From Streptomyces sp. NBC_01142 (GTDB taxonomy: Bacteria; Actinomycetota; Actinomycetes; Streptomycetales; Streptomycetaceae), in assembly GCF_026341125.1 (NCBI RefSeq), contig NZ_JAPEOR010000004.1, positions 124,001-188,000 on the forward strand: a stretch of DNA of 64,000 nt. Reading direction: 5' to 3'. The notes under the pieces are model-generated. The model searched no databases, was not told the origin of the DNA, and was given only the letters and a program-made list of their open reading frames with translations. Shown here piece by piece: positions 63,710 to 64,000 of the stretch. The translations under genes were made by a program, and so were the position numbers. The stretch's first letter is position 1. Every line of letters begins with the position of its first letter.

Positions 63710-64000
63710 CTGGTCTCTTGTGTGCTGTGCGAGTCCGTCAGAGAGAGGCCCAGAAGACCGCGAAGCTGCTGCACCGTGCGCGTTGGGTCCGTAGCGTGGA
63801 TCGTCGTGATCCCGAGAGCCTGCGCGGGCGGCAGGTTCGTGGCGATGTCGTCGACGAAGATGCAGTCCGGTCCCTGCAGCCCGAGCCCTTCCAGGGCGAG
63901 CTGGTAGATGCGCGGGTCCGGCTTCCGCAGCCGGACCTGTTCCGACAGCACGACCATGTCATGGTTGGCCGTCAGCTCCCACGGTTCGTAGGGGTTGAAC
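63706..64000 (-). CDS. HAD-superfamily hydrolase, C-terminal part (runs off the right edge)
   Basis: The frame is open to the right edge; 97 residues are visible. It reads FNPYEPWELTANHDMVVLSE, then RLRKPDPRIYQLALEGLGL (motif III Lys) and CIFVDDIATNLPPAQALGI (motif IV), ending TDSHSTQETR. This is a subfamily IA HAD phosphatase or dehalogenase-like enzyme missing its nucleophile half in this window. Its stop overlaps the integrase start. Confidence 0.8.
   Translation of the reverse strand, partial: FNPYEPWELTANHDMVVLSEQVRLRKPDPRIYQLALEGLGLQGPDCIFVDDIATNLPPAQALGITTIHATDPTRTVQQLRGLLGLSLTDSHSTQETR

Overview
The window is very GC-rich, with GC-biased third codon positions and frequent GTG starts. 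It carries Streptomyces-type conjugation genes (an FtsK-like TraB translocase, DUF2637/Spd spread proteins and a GntR/KorSA-type repressor). The source is almost certainly Streptomyces or a close relative, and the left two thirds look like a conjugative plasmid or an integrative conjugative element. No telomere, plasmid origin or complete att site can be identified, so linear plasmid, ICE and chromosome arm cannot be told apart from this window alone.

Left region (1-29.4 kb, all + strand): a cassette of giant DNA-metabolism genes. The first is open at the left edge and encodes at least 5,266 residues with an SF1 (UvrD/PcrA-like) helicase core buried in low-complexity sequence and duplicated modules. 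The second (3,624 residues) has a DnaG-like primase core with TOPRIM but no visible zinc finger. It also has 24 copies of a Trp-acidic-Pro-x-x-Leu motif at its N-terminus and an FtsK-gamma-like winged helix near its C-terminus. The third (766 residues) begins with a perfect 54-bp tandem repeat and carries a second FtsK-gamma-like winged helix. A small charged protein ends the run. I read these as a replication or DNA-processing machine of the element. I know of no described system with this architecture.

Middle (29.4-43.5 kb): two small minus-strand genes with strong hairpins, then a 3.8-kb IS21-family element (istA/istB) that carries a lactonase-like metallo-beta-lactamase passenger gene. 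The element sits in the last codons of a small membrane gene, whose severed tail and terminator survive on the far side. Next comes a long minus-strand transfer operon, in transcription order: two small genes and a 53-residue gene, the DUF2637 gene, two membrane proteins, a palindrome cluster, traB, a small ORF and the interrupted membrane gene. The DUF2637 gene contains 33 copies of TTCACG/CGTGAA in about 570 bp, in several reading frames and with a 25:8 strand bias. This looks like a DNA-level signal. A divergent GntR regulator has three copies of a CCTGTC-NN-GACAGG operator upstream of it.

Scar region (43.5-46.5 kb): gene remnants, including a 5'-truncated and twice-frameshifted UDP-glucose dehydrogenase fused to a foreign gene start, and a GFA-family gene followed by a truncated second copy.

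Right region (46.6-61.8 kb): a cryptic biosynthetic cluster with a phosphoribosyl theme. It has diverged HisH/HisF, a HisA-like barrel and three PRTase-like proteins. It also has a HAD phosphatase, a DegT/DnrJ aminotransferase, a methyltransferase, and a fused methyltransferase/beta-propeller/kinase protein. Eight of these genes form one tightly coupled minus-strand operon. A helix-turn-helix regulator, a GNAT acetyltransferase, a PIG-L deacetylase and a Nudix hydrolase lie next to it. The product is unknown; a nucleoside-like or imidazole-containing metabolite is an inference. The window ends (61.8-64 kb) with two small ORFs, a tyrosine integrase that looks N-terminally truncated, and the end of a HAD hydrolase gene cut by the right edge.
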